Made by a program: the position numbers and the translations under genes
Part shown: positions 7,879 through 17,500 of the stretch, piece by piece
Layout: every line of letters begins with the position of its first letter
How positions within the stretch are numbered: the stretch's first letter is position 1
Assembly: GCF_004151105.1 (NCBI RefSeq)
Contig: NZ_PHRF01000152.1
Location: 1-64,000, forward strand
Length of the DNA stretch: 64,000 nucleotides
Direction: 5' to 3'
Source of the DNA: Streptomyces sp. L-9-10
GTDB lineage: Bacteria > Actinomycetota > Actinomycetes > Streptomycetales > Streptomycetaceae
Notes under the pieces: model-generated
Told to the model about the DNA's origin: nothing
What the model saw: the letters and a program-made list of their open reading frames with translations, nothing else
Databases searched by the model: none

Positions 7879-10124
7879 TTAGCGCCCGTGGCGGAGCCGC
7901 TGTCGGACACAGTGTCCTTCGCCTCTTCGGACTCTCCGGCCTCTTCACCCTCGATGACGGGGATCAGGGAGAGCTTGCCGCGCTGGTCGATCTCGGCGAT
8001 CTCGACCTGGACCTTCTGGCCCACACCGAGGACGTCCTCGACGTTCTCCACGCGCTTGCCGCCGGCGAGCTTGCGGATCTGCGAGATGTGCAGCAGACCG
8101 TCCTTGCCCGGGAGCAGCGACACGAACGCACCGAAGGTGGTGGTCTTGACGACCGTGCCCAGGTAACGCTCGCCGACCTCCGGCATGGTCGGGTTGGCGA
8201 TGCCGTTGATCGTGGCGCGGGCGGCCTCTGCGGCCGGTCCGTCGGCGGCACCGATGTAGATGGTGCCGTCGTCCTCGATCGTGATGTCGGCGCCGGTGTC
8301 CTCCTGGATCTGGTTGATCATCTTGCCCTTGGGGCCGATGACCTCACCGATCTTGTCCACCGGGATCTTGACGGTGATGATCCGCGGGGCGTTCGGGGAC
8401 ATCTCGTCCGGGACGTCGATGGCCTCGTTCATCACATCGAGGATGTGGAGGCGGGCGTCGCGGGCCTGCTTCAGCGCGGCGGCCAGGACCGAGGCGGGGA
8501 TGCCGTCGAGCTTGGTGTCGAGCTGGAGCGCGGTGACGAAGGTCTTCGTACCGGCGACCTTGAAGTCCATGTCGCCGTAGGCGTCCTCCGCACCGAGGAT
8601 GTCGGTGAGGGCGACGTAGTGCGTCTTGCCGTCGATCTCCTGCGAGATCAGGCCCATGGCGATACCGGCGACGGGGGCCTTGAGCGGCACACCGGCGTTC
8701 AGCAGCGACATGGTGGAGGCGCAGACCGAGCCCATGGACGTCGAGCCGTTGGAGCCCAGCGCCTCGGAGACCTGGCGGATCGCGTACGGGAACTCCTCGC
8801 GCGTCGGCAGCACCGGCACGATGGCGCGCTCGGCGAGCGCGCCGTGGCCGATCTCGCGGCGCTTCGGGGAGCCGACGCGGCCGGTCTCACCGACGGAGTA
8901 GGGCGGGAAGTTGTAGTTGTGCATGTAGCGCTTGCGGGTCACCGGCGAGAGGGTGTCCAGCTGCTGCTCCATGCGGAGCATGTTGAGAGTGGTGACGCCC
9001 AGGATCTGGGTCTCGCCACGCTCGAAGAGCGCCGAGCCGTGCACGCGCGGGATGGCCTCGACCTCGGCGGCGAGCGTACGGATGTCCGTGACGCCGCGGC
9101 CGTCGATGCGGACCTTGTCCTTGATGACGCGCTCGCGGACCAGGGACTTGGTCAGCGCGCGGTAGGCACCGGAGATCTCCTTCTCGCGGCCCTCGAACTG
9201 CGGGAGCAGCTTCTCGGCGGCGAGCTCCTTGACGCGGTCGAGCTCGGCCTCGCGGTCCTGCTTGCCGGCGATGGTGAGCGCCTGGGAGAGCTCGCTCTTG
9301 ACGGCGGCGGTCAGCGCCTCCAGGACGTCGTCCTGGTAGTCGAGGAAGACCGGGAACTCACCGGTGGGCTTGGCGGCCTTGGCGGCGAGGTCGGACTGGG
9401 CCTTGCACAGCGCCTTGATGAAGGGCTTCGCGGCTTCCAGACCGGCGGCGACGATCTCCTCGGTGGGAGCCTCCGCGCCGTCCTTGACGAGCTGGATGGT
9501 CTTCTCGGTGGCCTCGGCCTCGACCATCATGATCGCGACATCGCCGTCGTCCAGGACACGGCCGGCGACGACCATGTCGAAGACGGCGTCCTCCAGCTCG
9601 GTGTGGGTCGGGAAGGCGACCCACTGGCCCTTGATCAGGGCGACACGGGTGCCGCCGATCGGGCCGGAGAAGGGCAGGCCGGCCAGCTGCGTGGAGCAGG
9701 AGGCGGCGTTGATGGCGACCACGTCGTACAGGTGGTCGGGGTTGAGCGCCATGATCGTCTCGACGATCTGGATCTCGTTGCGCAGGCCCTTCCTGAAGGA
9801 GGGGCGCAGCGGGCGGTCGATCAGGCGGCAGGTGAGGATCGCGTCCTCGGACGGCCGGCCCTCCCGGCGGAAGAAGGAGCCGGGGATCTTGCCGGCCGCG
9901 TACATCCGCTCCTCGACGTCCACCGTCAGGGGGAAGAAGTCGAGCTGGTCCTTGGGCTTCTTGGAGGCGGTGGTGGCCGACAGCACCATGGTGTCGTCGT
10001 CCAGGTAGGCCACGGCGGAACCGGCGGCCTGCTTGGCCAGCCGTCCCGTCTCGAAGCGGATGGTGCGGGTGCCGAAGGTTCCGTTGTCGATAACGGCTTC
10101 GGCGTAGTGGGTCTCGTTCTCCAC
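7875..10124 (-). CDS. pnp: Polyribonucleotide nucleotidyltransferase (PNPase)
   Basis: A 749-aa 3'-5' phosphorolytic exoribonuclease, which in Streptomyces also acts as the poly(A) polymerase. Domains in order are RNase PH 1 (from residue 10), a helical linker, RNase PH 2 (about 340-560), a KH domain with IGPKGKMINQI (about 610-660) and an S1 domain with GAFVSLLPGKDGLLHISQI (about 675-730). The acidic tail after S1 is variable. The GTG start has GAGGAG nine bases upstream. It follows rpsO by a 366-bp spacer with structured RNA. Confidence 0.98.
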   Translation of the reverse strand: MENETHYAEAVIDNGTFGTRTIRFETGRLAKQAAGSAVAYLDDDTMVLSATTASKKPKDQLDFFPLTVDVEERMYAAGKIPGSFFRREGRPSEDAILTCRLIDRPLRPSFRKGLRNEIQIVETIMALNPDHLYDVVAINAASCSTQLAGLPFSGPIGGTRVALIKGQWVAFPTHTELEDAVFDMVVAGRVLDDGDVAIMMVEAEATEKTIQLVKDGAEAPTEEIVAAGLEAAKPFIKALCKAQSDLAAKAAKPTGEFPVFLDYQDDVLEALTAAVKSELSQALTIAGKQDREAELDRVKELAAEKLLPQFEGREKEISGAYRALTKSLVRERVIKDKVRIDGRGVTDIRTLAAEVEAIPRVHGSALFERGETQILGVTTLNMLRMEQQLDTLSPVTRKRYMHNYNFPPYSVGETGRVGSPKRREIGHGALAERAIVPVLPTREEFPYAIRQVSEALGSNGSTSMGSVCASTMSLLNAGVPLKAPVAGIAMGLISQEIDGKTHYVALTDILGAEDAYGDMDFKVAGTKTFVTALQLDTKLDGIPASVLAAALKQARDARLHILDVMNEAIDVPDEMSPNAPRIITVKIPVDKIGEVIGPKGKMINQIQEDTGADITIEDDGTIYIGAADGPAAEAARATINGIANPTMPEVGERYLGTVVKTTTFGAFVSLLPGKDGLLHISQIRKLAGGKRVENVEDVLGVGQKVQVEIAEIDQRGKLSLIPVIEGEEAGESEEAKDTVSDSGSATGAK

Positions 10125-10490
10125 TAGTGTTTTCTCCTCGTGTTCGTCCGGTGCCCGTGTGGCAGGGGACGTGACGGAGAAGCGCTCCTTGGTGCGGGCC
10201 GGTCTTCGATCGAAGCACCCGGGCCCGCGGCATGGGCCGCGCGCCTTCCGGGAGCCACTACCGAGGACCGGCGGCGGCGGAGTTCGCTCCTCCTCTTCAG
10301 TTGTGCTCGTGCGACCAGATTACTGAGCTTCGCCGCGGGATGACATTCCGGTTGTCCCGGGCGGGGCGCTCGTGGGCCCGGTACGGGGGTGGTCGGCCCA
10401 CCCGTACCCCGGCGCGTGCGCGACAGAACGTACGCGCGTACGCGAAAGGAGCGGCCCCCTGGAAGTGGGAACCGCTCCCTTCACGGTGTC
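10125..10490 (-). promoter_or_regulatory. rpsO-pnp intergenic region with hairpin
   Basis: This 366-bp spacer has no gene. At 10380-10408 there is a stem closed by GGTACGGG with CCCGTACC, extended inward by a GTGG/CCAC pairing. A 12-bp palindrome CTTCGATCGAAG lies at 10204-10215. In S. coelicolor the rpsO-pnp spacer contains pnp promoters and a hairpin cut by RNase III. The structure here is a good candidate for that site, but processing cannot be seen from sequence. Confidence 0.6.
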
Positions 10491-10781
10491 TTACTTGGCA
10501 CCGCCGGCCGCACCGCGGCGGATGCCCAGGCGGTCGACCAGCGTACGGAAGCGCTGGATGTCCTTCTTGGCCAGGTACTGCAGCAGCCGGCGGCGCTGAC
10601 CGACCAGGATGAGCAGACCACGACGGGAGTGGTGGTCGTGCTTGTGGGTCTTGAGGTGCTCGGTCAGGTCCGAGATCCGGCGCGACAGCATGGCGACCTG
10701 GACCTCGGGGGAGCCGGTGTCACCTTCCTTGGTGCCGAACTCGGTCATGATCTGCTTCTTCGTAGCGGCGTCGAGCGACAC
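10491..10781 (-). CDS. rpsO: 30S ribosomal protein S15
   Basis: A 96-aa S15 protein that binds 16S rRNA in the platform of the small subunit. Typical sequence includes TGSPEVQVAMLSRRISDLTEHL and HSRRGLLILVGQRRRLLQYL. The start is GTG (MSLDAATKKQ), with GAGGAG five bases upstream; the upstream frame lacks S15 homology. It heads the operon with pnp. The 154 bp before it, up to the eccD stop, should contain its promoter and any S15 autoregulatory leader. A small palindrome CGCTACGTAGCG lies at 10911-10922. Confidence 0.98.
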   Translation of the reverse strand: MSLDAATKKQIMTEFGTKEGDTGSPEVQVAMLSRRISDLTEHLKTHKHDHHSRRGLLILVGQRRRLLQYLAKKDIQRFRTLVDRLGIRRGAAGGAK

Positions 10782-10935
10782 GCGTACTCCTCGTAGGTCT
10801 TCGTGGCCACCGAGTGCCCCAGGTCGAATACTCTGGGGAGCTTCCGTTACTCGGGAGGCGGGGATCCGTTGGGCGCTGTTCCGGACGGTCCCGGAACGCG
10901 TACACAAACGGCCGCTACGTAGCGTACCAGCCCCG

Positions 10936-12450
10936 TCAGGAGGTCAGCGCCCGGATGGAGTGGTAGACGTCGAAGACCGCCAGACAGAGCGGTACGAGCG
11001 TCAGCAGGACGAAGGCCTCCGCGATCTCCAGGAAGCGGCCCCAGAAGGGGGTCACGCCCTTGCCCGGCACGATCAGGCCGATGGCGGTGATCAGGGCGGC
11101 GACGGCCGCGACGGCGGTGGTGAGCCAGACCGTACGGATGTCCAGCGCCGTGCCGTCACCCCGCAGGGCCTCGTGGATCAGCTCCGAGGGCGGGTTGAGG
11201 CAGAGCCCCAGCACCAGCAGCGCCAGGGCGCCGAGGCCCGCGGCCAGGGCGCAGCCGACCTGGGCGGTGTAGCGGAAGAGATGGGCGCGCATCAGCATGG
11301 CGATGCCGGTGGCGAGCGCGAGCAGCTGTCCCCACACGCTGTCGGAGAAGCCGAGCACCGCGGCGGCGCCCACGGCCACCAGCGCGCAGCCGCCGACCAG
11401 GCCGACCAGCAGCTCATGACCGCGCCGGGCCTGGGCCGCGATGCGCTCGGCGTCGACCGGGCCCTGGGGGACCGGGTCGGCACCGTAGTCGCCGACGGAC
11501 GAACGGGGCGGCTCGAAGCCGATGGGGAGCCGGGCGAAGCGGGTGGAGAGGCCGGGCAGGAACGCCAGGGTTCCCACGGCGAGCGGGGCGCAGACCGCGG
11601 CCGTCTCGGCGGGGGCCATGTCGGTCAGGATCGCGACGAAGGTCACCAGCAGACCGACGGCGGCGGCGAACACGAACGCGACGAAGGCGCCGTCCCCGCT
11701 CGGAGTGACGATCATCAGGATCACCGCGGCGACGAGCACGGCCCCGCAGGCGAGCAGGAACTGCAGCCTGCCGGTGCCCTGGCCCTGTGCGAACGACAGC
11801 AGTCCGGAACCGGCGACGGCGGCGTTGGCCAGTGATCCGATGCCGAGGGCGATGGACGAGCCCCGGTCGTCGTAGATCCGGGCGCGTACGCCGGCGAGCG
11901 CGAGCAGCAGGACGGCCGTGACGGCGGCCAGGATGCCGGGCAGGCCGTGCATGTCGTGCCGGGGGTCGGCGGTCCACAGGACGAAGGAGAGCAGGACCAG
12001 CAGGACCGAGCCGCCGAAGAGCCCGGCGCCGCGCATCAGGCCGTCGGTCCAGAGCGTGCTGTCGCGGGCGACGGCGGAGGCGACGGCGTCCGAGACGTCG
12101 TCGAAGACCGCCGGCGGCAGGGACTCGGCGAAGGGCCGCATCGAGAGCAGCTCGCCGTCGAGGATGCGCTGGGCCGCCAGGGAGCGCGCGCTGTCGAGTA
12201 CGGTGCCGTCCCGGCGTACCAGGTGGTACCCGACGGGGGCGCCCTCCGCGGGGCTCTGTCCCGACAGCCTGAGGATCTCCGGGTAGAGATCGGCGATGGG
12301 GATGTCCTCGGGCAGTGCCACATCGACGCGGCCGTCCGGCGCGACGACCGTGATCCGGCAGAAGCCGGTCCCGCCGCCGGCCGGAGCCACGGGACCGGGG
12401 TGACCGGTTCCTGCGGCCGCCGCTCGGGCCGTCTGGGCCGTCATGCTCAC
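10936..12450 (-). CDS. eccD: Type VII secretion membrane protein EccD
   Basis: A 504-aa protein with a ubiquitin-like N-terminal domain (about residues 30-110; CRITVVAPDGRVDVALPEDIP is 21 aa of it shortened here to its first part, CRITVVAPDGRVDV). Eleven or so transmembrane helices follow, from about residue 140 to the C-terminus. This is the EccD architecture; it would form the membrane barrel of the ESX translocon. Start is GTG at 12450 or ATG at 12444; GGGGGA is well spaced for both. The frame is open up to 12618, but that stretch is repeat-rich and has no SD-linked start. It is divergent from eccC. Confidence 0.92.
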   Translation of the reverse strand: MSMTAQTARAAAAGTGHPGPVAPAGGGTGFCRITVVAPDGRVDVALPEDIPIADLYPEILRLSGQSPAEGAPVGYHLVRRDGTVLDSARSLAAQRILDGELLSMRPFAESLPPAVFDDVSDAVASAVARDSTLWTDGLMRGAGLFGGSVLLVLLSFVLWTADPRHDMHGLPGILAAVTAVLLLALAGVRARIYDDRGSSIALGIGSLANAAVAGSGLLSFAQGQGTGRLQFLLACGAVLVAAVILMIVTPSGDGAFVAFVFAAAVGLLVTFVAILTDMAPAETAAVCAPLAVGTLAFLPGLSTRFARLPIGFEPPRSSVGDYGADPVPQGPVDAERIAAQARRGHELLVGLVGGCALVAVGAAAVLGFSDSVWGQLLALATGIAMLMRAHLFRYTAQVGCALAAGLGALALLVLGLCLNPPSELIHEALRGDGTALDIRTVWLTTAVAAVAALITAIGLIVPGKGVTPFWGRFLEIAEAFVLLTLVPLCLAVFDVYHSIRALTS

Positions 12451-12778
12451 CTGCTGTTCCCCCTTGTGGTTCTGATGGATCGTGCGCGTGGACCGGGTAC
12501 GCGGATCCGGTGCGCGGAAACCGTGCGCGGATCGTGTGCGTGGGTGGGTCCTGTGCGCGGATCGTGTGGATCGTGGGCCGCGTGCTGATACCGGGCCTTG
12601 CGCTACGACCCGAATCACCCTGTTTTTTGCACTAGTTCACGGGTGCGCAAACGCGTCGCGCCACCCTACCGCCATGCCTCCGTCCGCCACGCAAGTAGGA
12701 TCCCTCCCCGCGGATGGAACCCGTCGCCACGGGGGCGCCGATAGGAAACATTCCGTCCGGCAAGGGAATTGGTGAGCT
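12451..12778. promoter_or_regulatory. Divergent eccD/eccC intergenic region
   Basis: This 328-bp stretch contains no gene and must hold promoters for both directions. Its left half carries GC-rich direct repeats: a 17-mer of the form (C/T)GTGCGCGGATCGTGTG occurs at 12522-12538 and 12552-12568, 30 bp apart, with partial copies upstream. Around 12620-12645 there is a local AT-richer segment (TGTTTTTTGCACTAGTTCAC) that would suit a promoter core. I cannot assign -35 and -10 boxes with confidence. Confidence 0.5.
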
Positions 12779-15700
12779 GTGAGCCAGATCGTCGTCAAGC
12801 GCCCACCACGGGTCCTGCCTGCCGAAGTACCCGGCGAGCAGGTGCAAGTGCAACCTCCGCCCGAGCTGCCGCGAGGACAGCAGGAGGGCGCGCTGATGCA
12901 GCTGCTGCCGATGCTGGGCATGGGCGGTTCGGTCGTCTTCTTCTTCATGACCCCGAACCCGATCATGCGGATCATGGGCATGGTGATGATCGCGTCGACG
13001 GTCGCCATGGCCATCGCGATGCTGGTCCGCTACCGCCGGGGCACCCAGGGCCAGCTCGCCGACATGCGGCGCGACTATCTCAAGTACCTGACGCAGACCC
13101 GGCGCACGGTACTGCGCACCGCGCGCCTCCAGCGTGACGCGCAGTACTACCTCCATCCGTCGCCGGAGCAGCTGTGGGCGCTGGTCGCCGAGGGCAGCCG
13201 GGTGTGGGAACGCCGGGTGGGCGACGTCGACTTCGGGCAGGTGCGCATCGGGCTGGGCAACCAGCAGCTCGCGACCCCGCTCATCGCGCCCGAGACGGCG
13301 CCGGTGGACGATCTGGAGCCGCTCACCGCGGGGGCGATGCAGCAGTTCCTGACCGCGCACAGCACGCTGGGCGGGCTGCCGATGGCCGTCTCGCTGCGCG
13401 CCTTCTACCACCTGACGGTCAGCGGAGAGCCGGAGTGCGTACGCTCCACGGCCCGCGCGGTGGTCTGCTCGCTCGCCTCGCTGCACTCCCCCGACGATCT
13501 GGTCATCGCCGTCGCCGCCGGGCGCGAGGCGGTCCCGCGGTGGGAGTGGACGAAGTGGCTGCCGCATGTGCAGGTTCCGGGCAGCACGGACGGCGCGGGC
13601 AGCCGGCGACTGATCACCACCGACGCGCGGGAGCTGGAAGAGCTGCTGGGGAGCCGTCTGGAGGGCCGTCCGCGCTTCCAGCCCGGCGGTCAGCCGCTGC
13701 TCGACCAGCCGCACATCGTGGTCGTACTCGACGGCCAGTCGGTACCCGCCATGTCGGCGCTCGCCGCGGCGGAGGGCCTTCAGGGCGTGACGGTCATCGA
13801 GGTCGTCCCGGGCGAGGTCACCGGCGCGCGCGGCGGACTGTCCGTGGTCGTCCACCCCGACTCGCTGCAACTGGAGTCGGGGCACGGCCTGGTGTACGAC
13901 GGCGCGCCCGACCAGCTGAGCGCGGAGGCCGCCGAGGCACTCGCCCGCCAGCTGGCGCCGCTCACCGTGGCCTCGGGCGGGGACGACGACGAACCGCTGC
14001 TCGCCAACCTCGACTTCACCGATCTGCTGAATCTGGGCGACGCGGCCTCCGTCGACGTCACCCGCACCTGGCGCCCGCGCTCCCAGGCGGAGCGGCTGCG
14101 GGTCCCGATCGGTGTCGGCGAGGACGGCACCCCGGTGATGCTGGACCTGAAGGAGGCCGCCCAGGAGGGCATGGGTCCGCACGGTCTGTGTGTGGGCGCG
14201 ACCGGTTCCGGCAAGTCCGAGCTGCTGCGTACGCTCGTACTGGGCCTGGCCGTCACGCACTCGTCGGAGACCCTCAACTTCGTCCTCGCGGACTTCAAGG
14301 GCGGCGCGACCTTCGCCGGGATGTCGCAGATGCCGCATGTCGCCGCGGTGATCACCAACCTCGCGGACGATCTGACGCTGGTGGACCGCATGGGCGACTC
14401 CATCCGCGGTGAGCTCAACCGCCGGCAGGAGATGCTGCGCGACGCGGGCAACTACGCCAACATCCACGACTACGAGAAGGCACGGGCCGCGGGCGCGCCC
14501 CTCCAGCCCATCCCCTCCCTCGTACTGGTCATCGACGAGTTCAGCGAACTGCTCACCGCCATGCCGGACTTCATCGAGATGTTCGTGCAGATCGGGCGCA
14601 TCGGGCGGTCGCTGGGCGTCCATCTGCTGCTGGCCTCGCAGCGGTTGGAGGAGGGCCGGCTGCGCGGTCTGGAGACCTATCTGTCGTACCGGATCGGTCT
14701 GCGGACGTTCTCCGCGGCCGAGTCCCGTGCGGCGCTGGGCGTGCCCGACGCGTACCAGCTGCCCAACGTGCCCGGCTCCGGGTATCTGAAGTTCGGTACG
14801 GACGAGATGGTGCGGTTCAAGGCCGCCTATGTCTCCGGCGTGTACCGCACGAACCAGCAGCGGGCGGCGGCCCCCGGCGGACCGCTCCCGGTGGACCGCA
14901 GGCCCGTGGCGTTCACGGCGGCTCCGGTGCCCGTACGGTATGTCGAGCCGAGCACCACCCGGCCCGACGTGCCCGAGGCGCGTACGGGTGAGGACGACGC
15001 GCTGGCCGACTCCGTACTCGATGTGATCGTGCGGCGGCTGGAGGGGCGGGGCGCGGAGGCGCACCAGGTGTGGCTGCCCCCGCTGGACAACCCGCCGGCG
15101 CTCGACGAACTGCTTCCGGGACTCGCGGGGGTGGAGGGACGCGGGCTGACGCAGCCCGGGTTCGAGGGCGCGGGCCGTCTCGTCGTACCGCTCGGTGTGG
15201 TCGACAAGCCGTACGAGCAGCGCCGCGACACGCTCTACCGGGACTTCTCCGGGGCCGCGGGCCATATGCAGATCGTCGGTGGTCCCCAGTCGGGCAAGTC
15301 GACGCTGCTGCGGACGATCATCTCGGCGTTCGCGCTGACCCACACGCCGCAGGAGGTCCAGTTCTACGGTCTCGACTTCGGTGGCGGCGGTATGTCATCG
15401 ATCGCGGGTCTGCCGCATGTCGGCGGCGTCGCGTCGCGCCTGGACCCCGAGCGGGTGCGGCGCGCGGTCGCCGAGGTGTACGGGATCCTGTCGCGGCGCG
15501 AGGAGTACTTCCGCGGCGCGGGCATCGACTCCATCGCCACCTACCGCAGGCTGCGGGCGCGCGGTGACATCTCGCCGACGGACCAGCCGTGGGGTGACGT
15601 GTTCCTGGTCATCGACGGCTGGGGCAACTTCCGTTCGGACTACGAGGGCCTGGAGCAGGCCGTCCTCGACATCGCGGCGCGCGGGCTCGGCTACGGCATC

Positions 15701-16756
15701 CATGTGATCCTCACGGCCTCGCGCTCGATGGAGGTCCGGGCCAACCTCAAGGACCATCTGATGAACCGCCTGGAGCTGCGGCTCGGCGACACCATGGACT
15801 CCGAGCTGGACCGCAAGTCCGCGGTCAATGTCCCCTCGGGGGTGCCGGGTCGCGGGCTGACGCCGGAGAAGCTGCACTTCATGGCGGCGGTCCCGAGGAT
15901 CGACGGGATCAACTCCGACAGCGATCTGTCCGAGGCCACGGCCGCGATGAACCAGGAGGTGTCCCGGCACTGGACGGCTCCGGGCGCTCCCGCCGTACGG
16001 CTGCTGCCGCGCGAACTGCCGATGGCGGACCTCCCGGCGGGCTTCGCCCACCCGGAGCGCGGGGTCGCCTTCGGCATCGACGAGAACAACCTGGAACCGG
16101 TCTTCGTCAACTTCGAACAGGACCCGTTCTTCCTGGTGTTCGGCGAGAGCGAGGCCGGCAAGACCAACATGCTGCGGCTGCTCATCAAGCAGCTGACCGA
16201 GCGGTACGACGGCGACTCGTGCAAGCTCTTCGTGATCGACAACCGGCGCGCGCTGCTGGACGCCACCCCGGCCACGCACCTGGCGGAGTACGTCCCCATG
16301 TCCAACAACATGGAGCACCATGTGGACGCCCTGGTCGACCTGATGCGGCGCCGCACGCCGTCGGCGGATGTCACGGCGCAGCAGCTGCGGGACCGCAGCT
16401 GGTGGCGCGGCCCGGACGTGTACGTGCTCGTCGACGACTACGACCTGGTCTCGACGTCGAGCGGCAACCCCCTGGGGAAGCTGACGGAGCTGCTCCCCTT
16501 CTCGCGCGACGTGGGCGTCCGCTTCATCATCGCCCGCAACGCGGCGGGCGCGAGCAGGGCCGCGTACGAGCCGTTCCTCCAGCGGATGACGGAACTCGGC
16601 GCACAGGGCGTACTGCTCTCGGGCGACCCCCAGGAGGGCGAGGTGCTCGGCAACGTGAGGATGCGCCCGATGCCGGTGGGCCGGGGCATCTTCGTCTCGC
16701 GCCGCCGCGGAAACCCGCTGGTGCAGACGGGCCTGATGCCGGAGGCACACGGCTGA
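12779..16756 (+). CDS. eccC: Type VII secretion ATPase EccC (EccCa-EccCb fusion)
   Basis: A 1325-aa FtsK/SpoIIIE-type protein, the motor of the ESX translocon. Two transmembrane helices lie at about residues 45-85. Three ATPase domains follow, with Walker A motifs GATGSGKSE (about 472), GGPQSGKST (about 832) and GESEAGKTN (about 1120). Only domain 1 keeps a full Walker B with catalytic Glu (VLVIDEFSELL); domain 2 has VFLVIDGWG and domain 3 has VYVLVDDYD. Mycobacteria often split this into EccCa and EccCb; here it is one chain. The start is GTG 12779, with GGTGAG just upstream. Confidence 0.96.
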   Translation: MSQIVVKRPPRVLPAEVPGEQVQVQPPPELPRGQQEGALMQLLPMLGMGGSVVFFFMTPNPIMRIMGMVMIASTVAMAIAMLVRYRRGTQGQLADMRRDYLKYLTQTRRTVLRTARLQRDAQYYLHPSPEQLWALVAEGSRVWERRVGDVDFGQVRIGLGNQQLATPLIAPETAPVDDLEPLTAGAMQQFLTAHSTLGGLPMAVSLRAFYHLTVSGEPECVRSTARAVVCSLASLHSPDDLVIAVAAGREAVPRWEWTKWLPHVQVPGSTDGAGSRRLITTDARELEELLGSRLEGRPRFQPGGQPLLDQPHIVVVLDGQSVPAMSALAAAEGLQGVTVIEVVPGEVTGARGGLSVVVHPDSLQLESGHGLVYDGAPDQLSAEAAEALARQLAPLTVASGGDDDEPLLANLDFTDLLNLGDAASVDVTRTWRPRSQAERLRVPIGVGEDGTPVMLDLKEAAQEGMGPHGLCVGATGSGKSELLRTLVLGLAVTHSSETLNFVLADFKGGATFAGMSQMPHVAAVITNLADDLTLVDRMGDSIRGELNRRQEMLRDAGNYANIHDYEKARAAGAPLQPIPSLVLVIDEFSELLTAMPDFIEMFVQIGRIGRSLGVHLLLASQRLEEGRLRGLETYLSYRIGLRTFSAAESRAALGVPDAYQLPNVPGSGYLKFGTDEMVRFKAAYVSGVYRTNQQRAAAPGGPLPVDRRPVAFTAAPVPVRYVEPSTTRPDVPEARTGEDDALADSVLDVIVRRLEGRGAEAHQVWLPPLDNPPALDELLPGLAGVEGRGLTQPGFEGAGRLVVPLGVVDKPYEQRRDTLYRDFSGAAGHMQIVGGPQSGKSTLLRTIISAFALTHTPQEVQFYGLDFGGGGMSSIAGLPHVGGVASRLDPERVRRAVAEVYGILSRREEYFRGAGIDSIATYRRLRARGDISPTDQPWGDVFLVIDGWGNFRSDYEGLEQAVLDIAARGLGYGIHVILTASRSMEVRANLKDHLMNRLELRLGDTMDSELDRKSAVNVPSGVPGRGLTPEKLHFMAAVPRIDGINSDSDLSEATAAMNQEVSRHWTAPGAPAVRLLPRELPMADLPAGFAHPERGVAFGIDENNLEPVFVNFEQDPFFLVFGESEAGKTNMLRLLIKQLTERYDGDSCKLFVIDNRRALLDATPATHLAEYVPMSNNMEHHVDALVDLMRRRTPSADVTAQQLRDRSWWRGPDVYVLVDDYDLVSTSSGNPLGKLTELLPFSRDVGVRFIIARNAAGASRAAYEPFLQRMTELGAQGVLLSGDPQEGEVLGNVRMRPMPVGRGIFVSRRRGNPLVQTGLMPEAHG

Positions 16757-16857
16757 CGATCGGGGCGGGACGCGGGGGGACACGTGGGGACGCGCGTGGG
16801 GGGACACGCGGCGGGCGCGTGACAGGGACACGCGGGGGGCGTGACAGGGGCACCGGA

Positions 16858-16881
16858 GGGGGGAGGCGAACACCTCCCCCC
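16858..16881. terminator. Terminator between eccC and the regulator gene
   Basis: A perfect 9-bp stem (GGGGGGAGG with CCTCCCCCC) and 6-nt loop between two converging genes. The preceding 16757-16850 is a G-rich run of short imperfect repeats of the type GGGACACG. Confidence 0.7.
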
Positions 16882-16902
16882 GGCCGTAACCACTCGGCCG
16901 GC

Positions 16903-17490
16903 TCAGTGGCCGGACGGTGCCAGATGTGCGCGCTCTCCCTGCGCGCCGAACAGGGCGAGCAGTTCCGCGGGCCGGCTGTCGGCGCTGCCGATCCAGTGCG
17001 GTACGCGGGTGTCGAACTCCGCGGCCTCGCCGACGCCGAGCCGGAACTCCTCCTCCCCGAGCACGAACCTGACCTGTCCGTCGAGGACGTAGAACCACTC
17101 GTATCCCTCGTGGGTCCGCAGTTTCCTCGTGGGTGCCCGGCCTGCGGGCGGATAGATCACCTTGTAGGCCTGGATACCGCCGGCCCGTCTGGTCAGTGGC
17201 ACCATCACCAGCCCGGACCGCCGCACGGGCCGCAGGTGGACGCGCGGGTCGCCGGTGGGTGGCGCCGCGACCAGATCGTCGAGCGGGACGTCGTGCGCCC
17301 GCGCCAGGGGCAGTAGCTGCTCCAGCGTGGGGCGGAGCTTGCCGTTCTCCAGACGGGACAGGGTGCTCGCCGTGAGGCCGGTTTCGTCGGCCAGCGCCGC
17401 CAGCGTGGCGCTCCGCGCCCGGCGCAGGGCACGCAGACGCGGTCCGACTCCTGCCAAAACGTCTTCCTCGGGGGTGCCCATGATGCCCAT
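16903..17490 (-). CDS. XRE-family regulator with cupin domain
   Basis: A 195-aa protein with an N-terminal helix-turn-helix (about residues 10-65; ALADETGLTASTLSRLENGK) and a C-terminal cupin fold (about 105-185; THEGYEWFYVLDGQVRF, then FDTRVPHWI). This combination is common in small-molecule-sensing repressors. It is divergent from the methyltransferase gene at 17625, which it probably regulates together with itself. Start is ATG 17490 or ATG 17481; neither has a clear ribosome binding site. It sits inside the type VII locus but belongs to no known secretion family. Confidence 0.88.
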   Translation of the reverse strand: MGIMGTPEEDVLAGVGPRLRALRRARSATLAALADETGLTASTLSRLENGKLRPTLEQLLPLARAHDVPLDDLVAAPPTGDPRVHLRPVRRSGLVMVPLTRRAGGIQAYKVIYPPAGRAPTRKLRTHEGYEWFYVLDGQVRFVLGEEEFRLGVGEAAEFDTRVPHWIGSADSRPAELLALFGAQGERAHLAPSGH

Positions 17491-17500
17491 GACCCGATAA

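Noticed and set aside
5692..8166. Very long open frame on the plus strand opposite dapB and the M16 peptidase gene (and similar ones opposite pnp, infB, proS and the MinD-like gene)
   Set aside because: These are frames kept open by GC-rich third positions of real genes on the other strand; they have no recognisable domains and overlap well-supported genes.
12451..12618. N-terminal extension of EccD by 56 codons
   Set aside because: It would translate repeat-rich DNA, has no ribosome binding site, and the EccD homology starts after the chosen GTG.
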